NCBI RefSeq assembly: GCF_016909175.1
Contig: NZ_JAFBFI010000003.1
Span: 1 to 64,000 of the forward strand
DNA from: Peribacillus deserti
GTDB lineage: Bacteria > Bacillota > Bacilli > Bacillales > DSM-1321
Reading direction: 5' to 3'
Length of the DNA stretch: 64,000 nt
Made by a program: the position numbers and the translations under genes. This document shows positions 55,586-64,000 of this stretch, one piece after another; position 1 is the stretch's first letter; each line of letters opens with the position of its first letter. Under the pieces are notes generated by a model. The model did not search any database. It worked only from the letters and a program-made list of their open reading frames with translations, and was not told the DNA's origin.

Positions 55586-56422
55586 TTACTTTCTTGGAAG
55601 AACATAATCAGGATAGTCAGTAATAATAGCATCCACATCCATATCTAATAGAAAATCTGCTGCCTGCTGGCTTCTTACAGTCCATGAGGAAATCTTCATA
55701 TCAAGGGAATGTACTTTGGAAACTAAGTCCTGTGTGACAATGCCGTAGCTGGGATTTACATAATCCGCGTAAGCAGCAAAATCCTTCAATGCTTGATCTG
55801 TCGTGTCTTTTTTAGATGATGTGAGAACACCTATTGGGACAGCTGGGAGCAGGCTGTTCATTTTCTTCATAGATTCGAAATTAAAGGATTGGATGATGAT
55901 CTTCTCGTTCTGTGGTTTGTCCAGATTACGTTCTATTAATTCACCCGCAACTTCTTCTTCAATTCCAGGATATAATTCCGGTGATTTCATTTCGATCAAG
56001 ATACCCGTCTTTCCATGATAACGGTCCAGGACTTCATCAAAAGTAGGAATTTTCTCTCCACTGAACTCTTCTGCCTTCCAGCTGCCTGCATCCAGATTTC
56101 TTAGTTCTTCAAAGGTTAAATTCTTAACTGAGCCACTTCCGTTTGTGGTGCGGTCAACAGTATTATCATGAATAATTACAAGTTCTCCGTCCTTGCTCCT
56201 TTGTACATCAATCTCAATATAATCCGCTTTCATGTCCACAGCCTTATCAAAAGCAGATATAGTATTTTCCGGTGCATAACCAGAAGCACCCCGGTGGGCA
56301 ACATTATCCACTTTCGTTAGTTCGCCTTTAGATTCAGCTGCAAATGTATGTTGATTTGAATTGAACAGCAAAGTTAAAGCAAACCCAATACCTAACATTG
56401 TTTTCTGCGAATGATTCCACAT
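55586..56422 (-). CDS. Secreted glycerophosphodiester phosphodiesterase (GlpQ/UgpQ-type)
   Basis: 278 residues with a predicted signal peptide (about 1-29, hydrophobic MLGIGFALTLLF, cleavage after TFAA). Catalytic motifs are AHRGASGYAPENT, ADYIEIDVQRSKDGELVIIH and DNTVDRTT, and IEMKSPELYPGIEE holds further metal-site residues. It hydrolyses glycerophosphodiesters to glycerol 3-phosphate outside the cell. Single gene. Confidence 0.9.
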   Translation of the reverse strand: MWNHSQKTMLGIGFALTLLFNSNQHTFAAESKGELTKVDNVAHRGASGYAPENTISAFDKAVDMKADYIEIDVQRSKDGELVIIHDNTVDRTTNGSGSVKNLTFEELRNLDAGSWKAEEFSGEKIPTFDEVLDRYHGKTGILIEMKSPELYPGIEEEVAGELIERNLDKPQNEKIIIQSFNFESMKKMNSLLPAVPIGVLTSSKKDTTDQALKDFAAYADYVNPSYGIVTQDLVSKVHSLDMKISSWTVRSQQAADFLLDMDVDAIITDYPDYVLPRK

Positions 56423-56910
56423 CTCCTACCAGCTCCCAATTAATATTTATGGTACAGGTCAAGTTTAGAAGATAGGTGTTAAGGTGAAATTAATAAAATG
56501 TTCAAATTTAAAGACAATTCGGTAAACAAAAATAGGCAGAAAAACACAAATTTCTTTACAATCGGTCAAATTGTTCTTATTTTTGCCGCAAGGATTTGCA
56601 AAAATTTTCATCTTGAAATAGGGATAAAGTTTAATAGAATAAATGGAGGATACCATTGTCTGGATCCTTTTTTTAATTTGTACTTTAGGCGGTAATTACC
56701 CATCCAAAACCCCTGCTTTTTCAAGGAGAAGCGGAATCCCTCATGAATCAATGTTAATCAATCGAAAAAGGTGTTATAATATAGTCTTTATTGCAAAAAA
56801 ACCTTTACTCTTATCTATTATTTGGGTTAGAAGCAGGAAAGGAATTCTGAAATTTATCTACTTTCAAACAGCATTGTAAAACAACTATGTATTTTTTTGG
56901 AGGTTCAAAC
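56423..56910. other. Intergenic region upstream of brnQ, 488 bp, with a likely extended -10 promoter
   Basis: TGTTATAAT (56772-56780) is an extended -10 that could drive brnQ. The rest is AT-rich. No T-box leader (AGGGTGGAACCGCG-like motif) is present. Small frames at 56498-56695 and 56643-56879 lack ribosome sites and are not called. Confidence 0.45.
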
Positions 56911-58251
56911 ATGGAAAATAAAATACCATTTTCCTTTATAGTGATTATTGGTTTAATGTTATTCGCTCTATTTTTTGGGGCGGGGAATTTAATTTTCCCT
57001 GCCATGCTTGGTCAATCAGCAGGAACAAATATTTGGTCAGCAAATGCAGGCTTTTTGCTTACTGGAGTTGGGCTGCCGCTGCTTGGTGTCCTAGCATTTG
57101 GATTTTCCGGTAAAGAGGATTTGCAATCGTTAGCAGGCCGTGTTCATCCCATTTTTGGTGTTGTCTTTACTACGATTCTCTATTTAGCAATCGGACCGTT
57201 ATTTGCGATTCCGCGAACGGGAAGTGTTTCGTTTGAAATCGGCGTTAAACCGTTTTTATCAGAGAAGGCTGGTTTTATTCCTTTACTTGTATTTACAGTC
57301 ATCTTTTTTGGTATTACATGCTTTCTATCACTTAATCCTGCAAAAGTGGTCGATATTGTCGGAAAGTTTCTAACCCCGATTAAATTAACATTTATCGGAA
57401 TTTTAGTAGTTGTTGCAATTATTCATCCGATTGGAACCCTTCAAGCACCAATCGAAAACTATACAGAACACGCCTTTACCAATGGATTTCAAGAAGGATA
57501 TCTAACAATGGATACCCTTGCCTCATTTGTTTTTGGAATTATTATTATTAACGCCATTAAGGGAAAAGGGGCCAAAACCAAAAAACAAGTCATGACGGTC
57601 TGCTTGAAAGCGACTGGAATAGCCGCTTTTATCCTTGTAGGACTTTATACAGCTCTGTCATATTTGGGTGCTTCTAGTGTGGAAAAGCTCGGGTACTTAG
57701 ATAATGGGGGAGAAGTATTAGCACAGGTCTCAAATTATTATTTCGGGACTTACGGCGGGATTTTCTTAGGACTCATCATCACAGTAGCCTGCCTCACAAC
57801 TAGTGTAGGACTTATTACTTCGTGTTCGGCTTATTTTCATAAGCTTTTACCATTTTTATCTTATAAGACACTCGCCATTGGTTTATGTGTTTTTAGTGCA
57901 GTAGTTGCCAACATAGGATTAACTCATTTAATTTCTTTTTCCGTACCCGTATTATCCATTCTATATCCAATAGCCATTGTGCTGATTTTCTTAACGTTCT
58001 TACATTGCTCATTTAAAGGCAGGACAGAAGTATATCAAGGAAGTCTGCTGTTAACATTTGTTGTAAGTTTAGTCGACAGCCTAAAAGGTTTTAATTCAAC
58101 CATTTTAGAGATTGATCAATTTTTCGTTCACAATCTCCCTTTCTATGATGTAGGGCTGGGGTGGATTATTCCTGCTATTGCTGGGGGTTTGATTGGCTTT
58201 GCAGCCAGTATGATTAAAAATAAAGAAAGGTTGATTTGGACAAAATCTTAA
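56911..58251 (+). CDS. brnQ: Branched-chain amino acid transporter BrnQ (LIVCS family)
   Basis: About 446 residues with twelve predicted helices. It opens LFALFFGAGNLIFPAMLGQS, the LIVCS signature, and has AIGPLFAIPRTGSVSFEIG. Sodium-coupled import of leucine, isoleucine and valine is the family role. ATG 56911 follows GGAGG by 8 nt; an in-frame ATG 24 nt upstream lacks a site. An amino acid permease gene follows after 63 bp. Confidence 0.93.
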   Translation: MENKIPFSFIVIIGLMLFALFFGAGNLIFPAMLGQSAGTNIWSANAGFLLTGVGLPLLGVLAFGFSGKEDLQSLAGRVHPIFGVVFTTILYLAIGPLFAIPRTGSVSFEIGVKPFLSEKAGFIPLLVFTVIFFGITCFLSLNPAKVVDIVGKFLTPIKLTFIGILVVVAIIHPIGTLQAPIENYTEHAFTNGFQEGYLTMDTLASFVFGIIIINAIKGKGAKTKKQVMTVCLKATGIAAFILVGLYTALSYLGASSVEKLGYLDNGGEVLAQVSNYYFGTYGGIFLGLIITVACLTTSVGLITSCSAYFHKLLPFLSYKTLAIGLCVFSAVVANIGLTHLISFSVPVLSILYPIAIVLIFLTFLHCSFKGRTEVYQGSLLLTFVVSLVDSLKGFNSTILEIDQFFVHNLPFYDVGLGWIIPAIAGGLIGFAASMIKNKERLIWTKS

Positions 58252-58314
58252 AGGAGATAAATAGCTGGAAGAATCCGAATAAGAGACATCCGAGAAAGAG
58301 AGAGTGATGGACGA

Positions 58315-59676
58315 ATGAATCAGGATGAAACGTTAACGAGAGGATTAAAGAATAGGCATGTGCAGCTTATTGCGATTGGGGGAGCAATTGGAACAGGCTT
58401 GTTTCTTGGAGCAGGAAAGTCCATCCATTTAGCCGGCCCCTCGATTCTTTTTGCCTATACGATTACAGGGATTATCCTGTTTTTCATCATGCGGGCTTTA
58501 GGGGAAATATTATTAAGTAATTTAGAATATCATTCATTTGTAGATTTTGTCCGCGATTACTTAGGAGATTTAACTGCATTTGTCACAGGGTGGACATACT
58601 GGTTTTGCTGGATTTCGATCACTATGGCGGATTTAACCGCGATTGGTCTTTATACTCAATATTGGTTTCCAGAGGCTCCGCAATGGATGCCTGGACTAAT
58701 CGCTATTGTGATCTTGCTTATCATGAATCTTGCCACAGTAAAGCTTTTTGGGGAAATGGAATTTTGGTTTGCCTTAATTAAGATACTGGCAATCCTAGCG
58801 TTAATCGCTGTAGGAATATACATGATTGTAAAAGGCTTTTCTACGGATGCAGGCCCATCAAGCTTCTCGAACCTATGGGAGCACGGGGGAATGTTTCCAA
58901 ATGGCATGCATGGCTTTCTATTATCCTTCCAGATGGTGGTCTTTGCTTTTGTTGGAATTGAACTTGTCGGACTGACAGCGGGAGAAACGGAAGACCCGGA
59001 GAAAGTGTTGCCAAAAGCAATTAACAATATTCCTGTAAGGATTTTCATTTTTTATATCGGGGCACTACTAGTTATTATAAGCATCTATCCCTGGAATGCG
59101 GTCATCCCAAGCGAAAGTCCGTTTGTACAGGTATTTCTCGCTGCAGGGATTGCAGCAGCATCCGGAATTGTCAATTTTGTGGTCTTAACATCAGCAGCAT
59201 CCGCCTGTAACAGTGCCATTTTTAGTACAAGCAGAATGGTTTTTTCGCTGGCAAAGGATCATTATGCACCTGTTCCTTTTAGCAAGCTTAATGCAAGAAA
59301 GGTACCATCGAATGCTCTGTATTTCTCCATTGTGGTCATTTTGATCGCTGTTTTTTTGAACTATGTAATGCCTGAAGGAGTATTTACACTAATAACAAGT
59401 ATTTCTACCGTTTGTTTTATTTTTATTTGGGGAGTTATCGTGATCAGCCATTTAAGATATCGCCAAACCAGACCGGAATTAGCCAGGGTAAATAAATTTA
59501 AGCTTCCTTTATATCCTTTTTCCAATTACCTTATTCTTACCTTTTTAGCTTTTGTACTAGTTGTATTGGGATTAGCGGATGATACGCGGGTGGCCCTGTT
59601 GGTGACGCCAGTATGGTTTATTCTGCTTGTAGCTTTCTACTATTTAAGAAATAAGAAGATCCAAAGCGTAAACTAA
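58315..59676 (+). CDS. Amino acid permease (AAT family)
   Basis: 453 residues with twelve predicted helices. RHVQLIAIGGAIGTGLFLGA at the start, FMRALGE-type FIMRALGEILLSN, and FVGIELVGLTAGETEDPEK are typical of the AAT family of D-serine/alanine/proline permeases. The substrate cannot be set from sequence. Probably co-transcribed with brnQ. Confidence 0.9.
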   Translation: MNQDETLTRGLKNRHVQLIAIGGAIGTGLFLGAGKSIHLAGPSILFAYTITGIILFFIMRALGEILLSNLEYHSFVDFVRDYLGDLTAFVTGWTYWFCWISITMADLTAIGLYTQYWFPEAPQWMPGLIAIVILLIMNLATVKLFGEMEFWFALIKILAILALIAVGIYMIVKGFSTDAGPSSFSNLWEHGGMFPNGMHGFLLSFQMVVFAFVGIELVGLTAGETEDPEKVLPKAINNIPVRIFIFYIGALLVIISIYPWNAVIPSESPFVQVFLAAGIAAASGIVNFVVLTSAASACNSAIFSTSRMVFSLAKDHYAPVPFSKLNARKVPSNALYFSIVVILIAVFLNYVMPEGVFTLITSISTVCFIFIWGVIVISHLRYRQTRPELARVNKFKLPLYPFSNYLILTFLAFVLVVLGLADDTRVALLVTPVWFILLVAFYYLRNKKIQSVN

Positions 59677-59708
59677 TAAAGTTTCTTGCAAAGGGGAAAG
59701 TGTGAAGA

Positions 59709-59760
59709 GGTAAAAAAATCATTGGATGAGCGGTCCCCATGATTTTTTTACCTTTTTTTT
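59709..59760. terminator. Bidirectional terminator between permease and threonine aldolase
   Basis: GGTAAAAAAATCAT (59709-59722) pairs with ATGATTTTTTTACC (59739-59752), and a further TTTTTTTT follows on the plus strand. The internal A/T runs give a T tract on either strand. Confidence 0.85.
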
Positions 59761-59789
59761 GTTGTTTGCCAAAGCTGACTTTCCACCTA

Positions 59790-60824
59790 TTATAGAGCCC
59801 TGATATCTTCTAAAAGCATTTCAACATTTTCTTTTTTCGTAGCCCAGCTAGTACAAAATCGTACAACACTGTGAGTAGAATCGAATTTCTCCCATAAGGA
59901 AAATGAATACTTTTTACCTAACTCAAGCAGTACGTCATTTGGCAAGATAGGAAACTGCTGATTTGTTGTAGAATCATAACGCAATGAAAATCCTCTTTCA
60001 ACAAATGCTTCTCGAATCATCATAGCCATTTCGTCGGCGTGATTAGAAATTTCATAGTACAAGCCATCTTCAAATAAGGTTTCAAACTGGATACCCAGCA
60101 ATCTCCCCTTAGCCAGTAATCCTCCTTTTTGCTTGATCATATACCGGAAATCCTTTTTTAGAGAATCATTTGTGATGACAACTGCTTCACCAAACATGGC
60201 CCCAATTTTCGTTCCACCTATATAGAATACGTCACATAGCCGTGCAATATCAGCCAGGGATAAATCGCTGTCTTTTGCAGCCAAACCGTATCCTAATCTG
60301 GCGCCATCCATCATTAAGGGCAGGCCGGCCTCTCTGCAGACTTTACTTAATGCTTCCAATTCGGCTTTACTATAAGTCGTTCCATTTTCTGTAGGGTGAG
60401 ATATGTAAACCAAGCCTGGCTGTACCATATGCTCATGTGTGACATCATCCCAGTGAGCATCATACAATTCTTTCACCTGTTCTGCCTGAATTTTTCCATC
60501 ATCGCTTGGCAGGGTTAGCACTTTATGGCCAGTGGCTTCGATCGCTCCGGTCTCATGCCCAGCGATGTGGCCAGTGATGGCAGAGACAGCACCTTGATGC
60601 GGGCGCAGGATGGAAGCGATAATTGTCGTATTTGTTTGTGTTCCTCCTACTAAAAAATGTACATCTGCATTCGCTGCATCACACGCTTTTCTTATATAAT
60701 CCCGGGCTTTTTCACAGTGTTCATCTGTTCCGTATCCGGGTGTTTGTTCATCGTTAGTTTCCGATAATCGTTGCAGAATCCTCCTATGACAGCCTTCCGT
60801 GTAATCATTCTCAAATCTTATCAT
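59790..60824 (-). CDS. Threonine aldolase family protein (low-specificity type)
   Basis: About 344 residues. PLP enzyme of the beta-eliminating lyase group that splits threonine to glycine and acetaldehyde. The PLP lysine is in FYIGGTKIGAMFGE; LPLMMDGARLGYGL and LVYISHPTENGTTY are family motifs. ATG 60824 (MIRFENDYTEG) follows GGAGAG on the minus strand; the ATG 54 nt earlier has no good site. Confidence 0.9.
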   Translation of the reverse strand: MIRFENDYTEGCHRRILQRLSETNDEQTPGYGTDEHCEKARDYIRKACDAANADVHFLVGGTQTNTTIIASILRPHQGAVSAITGHIAGHETGAIEATGHKVLTLPSDDGKIQAEQVKELYDAHWDDVTHEHMVQPGLVYISHPTENGTTYSKAELEALSKVCREAGLPLMMDGARLGYGLAAKDSDLSLADIARLCDVFYIGGTKIGAMFGEAVVITNDSLKKDFRYMIKQKGGLLAKGRLLGIQFETLFEDGLYYEISNHADEMAMMIREAFVERGFSLRYDSTTNQQFPILPNDVLLELGKKYSFSLWEKFDSTHSVVRFCTSWATKKENVEMLLEDIRAL

Positions 60825-61001
60825 TGTGTCTTCTCTCCAAACTATCCATATATCTTCTAATGAACAACTTAAAAGCATGGATTTCTTTATTTAATTTCAT
60901 TAATAAAACCACCTAAGAGTTTTTTCTGCTAGTTTTTTAACTGTATAGCTACGTTATTAATCAGTTTATCAAACAAATAGAATTTATACACTGCCAATCA
61001 A

Positions 61002-61067
61002 GGGGACAGTCCCTCATTTCCCAGCATTTATCCTTGATGCAACAGCATTTCTACGGGGACTGTCCCC
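61002..61067. repeat. REP-like palindromic element
   Basis: GGGGACAGTCCC (61002-61013) is the exact reverse complement of GGGACTGTCCCC (61056-61067), with a 42-nt spacer containing two related ATTTCCCA/CAGCATTT-like words. This GGGACAGTCCC pair is widespread near REP-associated transposases. It fills the gap between divergent genes, which otherwise shows nothing clear. Confidence 0.7.
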
Positions 61068-61142
61068 ATTTCCCAATTAAAGCAGGACTTTTAATATTCA
61101 AACTAGAATACAGTACAAATTGTTCTTGAAGGGATGTTACGT

Positions 61143-61484
61143 ATGTTTATCTCCGTTACGAGATTGCGTTTAAAGGGAAAGAGAAATCTGCCTGCCTTTA
61201 TTTGGTATACTGTTAAATCCATAAATCAAGCCAAGAAAGCAGAGGGAATTTTATATTCAAGTTTTAATAAAGAAGGATGGCATACATATTGGACATTAAC
61301 GATCTGGGAAAACAATCAAAGTATGAAAAAGTACAGGAATAATGGAAGTCATTTAAAAGCGATGAAAGTCTCAAGAAAGATTGCAAGTGAATTAGAATCA
61401 ATGAATTGGGAAGCAGATCATCAACCTCCCTGGGATGAATGCAAAGAAAGGCTAGACAATAAATTTGGAAGAAAATTAAATTAA
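61143..61484 (+). CDS. Small antibiotic-biosynthesis-monooxygenase-like (dimeric alpha-beta barrel) protein
   Basis: About 113 residues. MFISVTRLRLKGKR, then GILYSSFNKEGWHTYWTLTI, then MKKYRNNGSHLKAM fit the ferredoxin-like ABM/DUF3291-type fold in which tryptophan-rich strands line the core. ATG 61143 is preferred, with GAAGGG 9 nt upstream; ATG 61134 directly abuts that site. The function is unknown. Confidence 0.6.
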   Translation: MFISVTRLRLKGKRNLPAFIWYTVKSINQAKKAEGILYSSFNKEGWHTYWTLTIWENNQSMKKYRNNGSHLKAMKVSRKIASELESMNWEADHQPPWDECKERLDNKFGRKLN

Positions 61485-61522
61485 GAAAATTATTCAACTG
61501 GCGGGAAGGAGCTGATGAATAC

Positions 61523-62091
61523 ATGACCATTTATATTGCATTGCTGCGTGGTATTAATGTAGGAGGAAAGAATAAGATCAAGATGACAGACTTAAGGGAA
61601 GCACTAGGAGCGCTGGGCTTGGAACGGATCCAAACGTATATTCAAAGCGGCAATGTTTTGTTTGAGTCAGAAGAAGAGGAGGCCGTTCTGCGGCAGAGGA
61701 TTGAACAACAGGTTGAGAAGGTGTTCGGACTATCAATCAAGGTTATTTTAAGAATGTCTGAGGAAATGAAAAAGATTCTAGCGAGCTGCCCCTTTACAGT
61801 TAAACAACTTGCCGAAGCAAATAGCTCTTCAGAGGGGGAGTGCCTGTACGTTTCGATGCTTGTGGATGTGCCAGGGCCGATCGGCTCGAAAAGCTGAAGG
61901 GATTTGAACCAAATGGTGATCGGTATCAGATTGCAGGGAGGGACATATTTCTCTTGTTCCGGCAAAGCATACGAAATTCCAAGCTAGCGATCCAGGTGGA
62001 TAAATTGGGCGTGCCGGCTACCGGACGTAACTGGAAGACAATCAGCAGACTTGTCGCAATGTCTGACGAAATGGCAAAAGTTTCGGATTAA
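61523..62091 (+). pseudogene. DUF1697 family gene with a frameshift
   Basis: The first frame (MTIYIALLRGINVGGKNKIK..., 124 codons) ends at a TGA about 61895. The second frame resumes ADRLEKLKGFEPNGDRYQIA and GRDIFLLFRQSIRNSKLAIQ to 62091. Together they give a normal ~185-residue DUF1697 protein. The shift falls near 61871-61878 (CCAGGGCC), consistent with loss of one base. It may be a true pseudogene or a sequencing error. Confidence 0.85.
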
Positions 62092-62184
62092 CTGGAGACC
62101 ATGCACCGAAAGAAGTAACATTTAACTTAGAAAATGACATTTCTTCTAACAAGAACTAAAAAGACATTCATAAAAAAGAATGCC

Positions 62185-62619
62185 TTACTTACATTTTTCC
62201 TTTTCCATGATATCCCTTACAACGTCCTCAATCGTAACGCTGCCTAGTGACTTCTCCAATGCTAGTTGAGCAGCTGAAAAAAGCGGGAGGATCGTATCAT
62301 GAATATTCCTGCCCACGGGGCAATCCGGATTTGAATTTTCGTGTACACTGAATAATTCCTTTTCCTGCACAACATTAACGGCCTTATATACATCAAGCAA
62401 TGTAATGTCAGATATTGGTTTGGCTAGCTTAGCCCCCGCAATTCCAGGATGGACTTCTATTAATCCGGATTTTTTGAGCATCCCCATGATTTTTCTTATC
62501 ACAGCTGGATTGGTGTTTACACTGCCTGCTAAATATTCGGAAGAGCTTATCCCATCTTTATTTAAATCAATAAGAGTTAATATATGAATCCCCACAGCAA
62601 AGCGGCTGCTTATGGTCAA
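62185..62619 (-). CDS. Rrf2 family transcriptional regulator (YwnA-like)
   Basis: About 144 residues. The winged helix-turn-helix (about 5-65) opens TISSRFAVGIHILTLIDLNK and contains TNPAVIRKIMGMLKKSGLIE. One cysteine occurs at NPDCPVG and one at the C-terminal EKCK, but not the three-Cys iron-sulfur pattern of IscR. TTG 62619 is preferred with AGAAGGTGA upstream; earlier in-frame starts exist. YwnA-type proteins are redox- or ligand-sensing repressors of nearby genes. Confidence 0.8.
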   Translation of the reverse strand: MTISSRFAVGIHILTLIDLNKDGISSSEYLAGSVNTNPAVIRKIMGMLKKSGLIEVHPGIAGAKLAKPISDITLLDVYKAVNVVQEKELFSVHENSNPDCPVGRNIHDTILPLFSAAQLALEKSLGSVTIEDVVRDIMEKEKCK

Positions 62620-62904
62620 AATAGTCACCTTCTTTGTTTCAACTAATAATTTCCTGATTTTCACATGTAATCATTCTGGCTACATGTCTTATTATACCGT
62701 TAATATCAAGCAAAATAACATAATTGCATTTATTTTTATCATTGACCAAAAACTAAGAAGTAATTGATATGATTACAGGTACATTGCAAATCTGGTTTCA
62801 TTATCAATATAACCCTGTGGATAGTGCCATTCCATTTTAACCTCTCCTTTTTCAGTTTGGCAGAAAACAAAAGAATAACTAATCGAGTTTTTGTTCTGAA
62901 TTAA

Positions 62905-63108
62905 TTGAGGTCCCAAGAATTAATTGAGCCATTAATTAAAATTATTAAGCCGGTAATCGAAGAAATTAAGCCGTTTTTCAAAATAATTGCGCCAGAGTAT
63001 GATTTAGAGCATGATGCAAGCGAGGGGGCATATTTGTTAGTTACTATTTACGCTGTATTCAAAATGATTATTGAATTTAAACAGGAAATGCGCAGATTTA
63101 ATAACTAA
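62905..63108 (+). CDS. Small hypothetical protein
   Basis: 67 residues: an isoleucine/proline-rich amphipathic segment (LIKIIKPVIEEIKPFFKIIA), an acidic stretch and a hydrophobic helix (YLLVTIYAVFKMIIEF). The TTG start has no clear ribosome site, so the call is weak. I do not recognise it. Confidence 0.4.
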   Translation: MRSQELIEPLIKIIKPVIEEIKPFFKIIAPEYDLEHDASEGAYLLVTIYAVFKMIIEFKQEMRRFNN

Positions 63109-63265
63109 TAACATAAAGTTTTCTTAGATTAAAAAAACCACGAACGGCAGATTATTTGAAGGAAATCAGTTATTTTCCTATAAATCATTTGTGAGATTTC
63201 CTTCTGTATTTGTTGAATGAAAAAGGGGTTATATTTAAGATATTGTTGTAAAGGAGTGGGTTTGG

Positions 63266-63721
63266 ATGGATATCAAATTAGATGATTTAACTGGAACTGA
63301 AATAGTTCAATTAATTAGGGAGCATCTTCAAGGTATGACATTGAATTCACCGCCAGAAAGTATACATGCACTAAATCAGGACCAGCTGCGAAAACCAGAT
63401 ATTACATTCTGGAGTGTATGGGAGGATTCTGTCTTAGCAGGATGCGGAGCACTTAAAGAACTCGATAGTCTTCATGGAGAAATAAAATCGATGCGAACGT
63501 CTTCATCACATCTAAGAAAAGGGGTTGCCAAGCGGCTTTTACAGCACATTATTGGAGAAGCCAAGCGGCGCGGCTATCGGCAGCTAAGTTTGGAAACTGG
63601 ATCAATGGATTCATTTGAACCAGCAAGAAGACTGTATGCAAGCTTCGGGTTCCATTATTGCAAGCCATTTTCGGATTATCTGGAGGACCCGAATAGTGTT
63701 TTTATGACTTTAAGATTATGA
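63266..63721 (+). CDS. GNAT family N-acetyltransferase
   Basis: 151 residues. The acetyl-CoA motif is RKGVAKRLLQHIIGEAKRRG, followed by LSLETGSMDSFEPARRLYAS and a C-terminal GFHYCKPFSDY. Similar Bacillus proteins are annotated as putative acetyltransferases of unknown substrate. RBS AAAGGAGTG 8 nt upstream. Confidence 0.9.
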   Translation: MDIKLDDLTGTEIVQLIREHLQGMTLNSPPESIHALNQDQLRKPDITFWSVWEDSVLAGCGALKELDSLHGEIKSMRTSSSHLRKGVAKRLLQHIIGEAKRRGYRQLSLETGSMDSFEPARRLYASFGFHYCKPFSDYLEDPNSVFMTLRL

Positions 63722-63861
63722 GCTTTATAGCCATGGGTATATTTGTTTAAAAGTTAGGGCTGTTCATTCAGCGTTTTTTTTTGAGAAACGATAGGGATTT
63801 TAATAGGAAATAGAGAATGTTTGATAGTGAGTTTTTTTAGACAGCAAGAAAGGTGAGTGCA

Positions 63862-64000
63862 ATGGATAGTGAGTTTTCTTTAAAACAACATTTACTTCAA
63901 TTGGAAGAGAAATTATTAAAACCAGAGATTCGTACATCTCAAAATGAACTTAATCAATTACTTGCAGATCAGTTTTTTGAATTCGGAAGTTCTGGCAACG
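63862..64000 (+). CDS. DUF4440/NTF2-like protein, 5' part (cut by window end)
   Basis: The frame from ATG 63862, 5 nt after AAAGGTGAG, stays open to the window end (46 codons). [20 protein letters not shown] and [13 protein letters not shown] match the N-terminus of DUF4440-like proteins. Confidence 0.65.
   Translation, partial: MDSEFSLKQHLLQLEEKLLKPEIRTSQNELNQLLADQFFEFGSSGN

Noticed and set aside
56423-56910. T-box leader upstream of brnQ
   Set aside because: No AGGGTGGAACCGCG-like antiterminator motif and no following terminator stem.
61840-62091. Separate 83-residue gene
   Set aside because: Its sequence is the C-terminal half of DUF1697 and continues the frameshifted gene at 61523.

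Overview
The window is a chromosomal segment of a low-GC Gram-positive bacterium, most likely a Bacillaceae member. Support: strong AGGAGG ribosome sites, GTG and TTG starts, a Bacillus-type 5S rRNA, and genes typical of Bacillus (YkuK/DUF458, YezD-like, FbpA-like, YtxH-like, CBO0543-like). It opens at the 3' end of an rRNA operon and runs through a large catabolic island into ordinary chromosome. Species cannot be fixed from the sequence alone.

Layout. 1-2030: 3' part of 23S rRNA, 5S rRNA, its terminator, and a duplicated 5S 3' fragment. 2243-4030: oligoendopeptidase F. 4575-9065: a PrpR-like regulator, a DUF1537 acid-sugar kinase and a PdxA2-like dehydrogenase. 9250-13653: larE, larB, larC and a second full-length larC-like gene, then a nickel/cobalt transporter-like gene (the nickel-pincer cofactor pathway). 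13803-18911: glycerate kinase, a CdaR-type regulator on the minus strand, a KdgT permease and a LarA homologue. 19673-28559: a TRAP transporter with two binding proteins, a second LarA-superfamily protein, an unknown membrane protein and a YjhG-like sugar-acid dehydratase. 28628-39918: an IclR regulator followed by eleven same-strand catabolic genes (two FAH-family enzymes, split UxaA/GarD, aldehyde dehydrogenase, DgoD, DHDPS-family aldolase, a TIM-barrel-like protein, 2-hydroxyacid dehydrogenase, KdgK, KDPG aldolase). 40106-48671: scattered housekeeping and hypothetical genes plus repeat-rich intergenic DNA. 49116-53606: YezD-like gene and an ssuABCD-type sulfonate cluster. 53870-64000: small FbpA-like proteins, an IS fragment, GDPD, BrnQ, an amino acid permease, threonine aldolase, a frameshifted DUF1697 gene and other single genes.

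How the genes fit together. Between about 4.5 and 40 kb the window encodes uptake (KdgT, TRAP), stereochemical inversion (two LarA-superfamily proteins with the LarE/LarB/LarC cofactor factory and nickel uptake), dehydration (YjhG-like, DgoD, UxaA), phosphorylation (KdgK, DUF1537, glycerate kinase), cleavage (Eda, DHDPS-like) and a possible oxidative exit to 2-oxoglutarate (FAH-family enzyme plus aldehyde dehydrogenase). The best candidate for a poorly described system is this nickel-pincer-dependent hydroxy-acid or sugar-acid epimerisation island. No substrate can be proved from sequence. Four regulators (PrpR-like, CdaR, IclR, probably CcpA through cre-like sites) appear to divide control.
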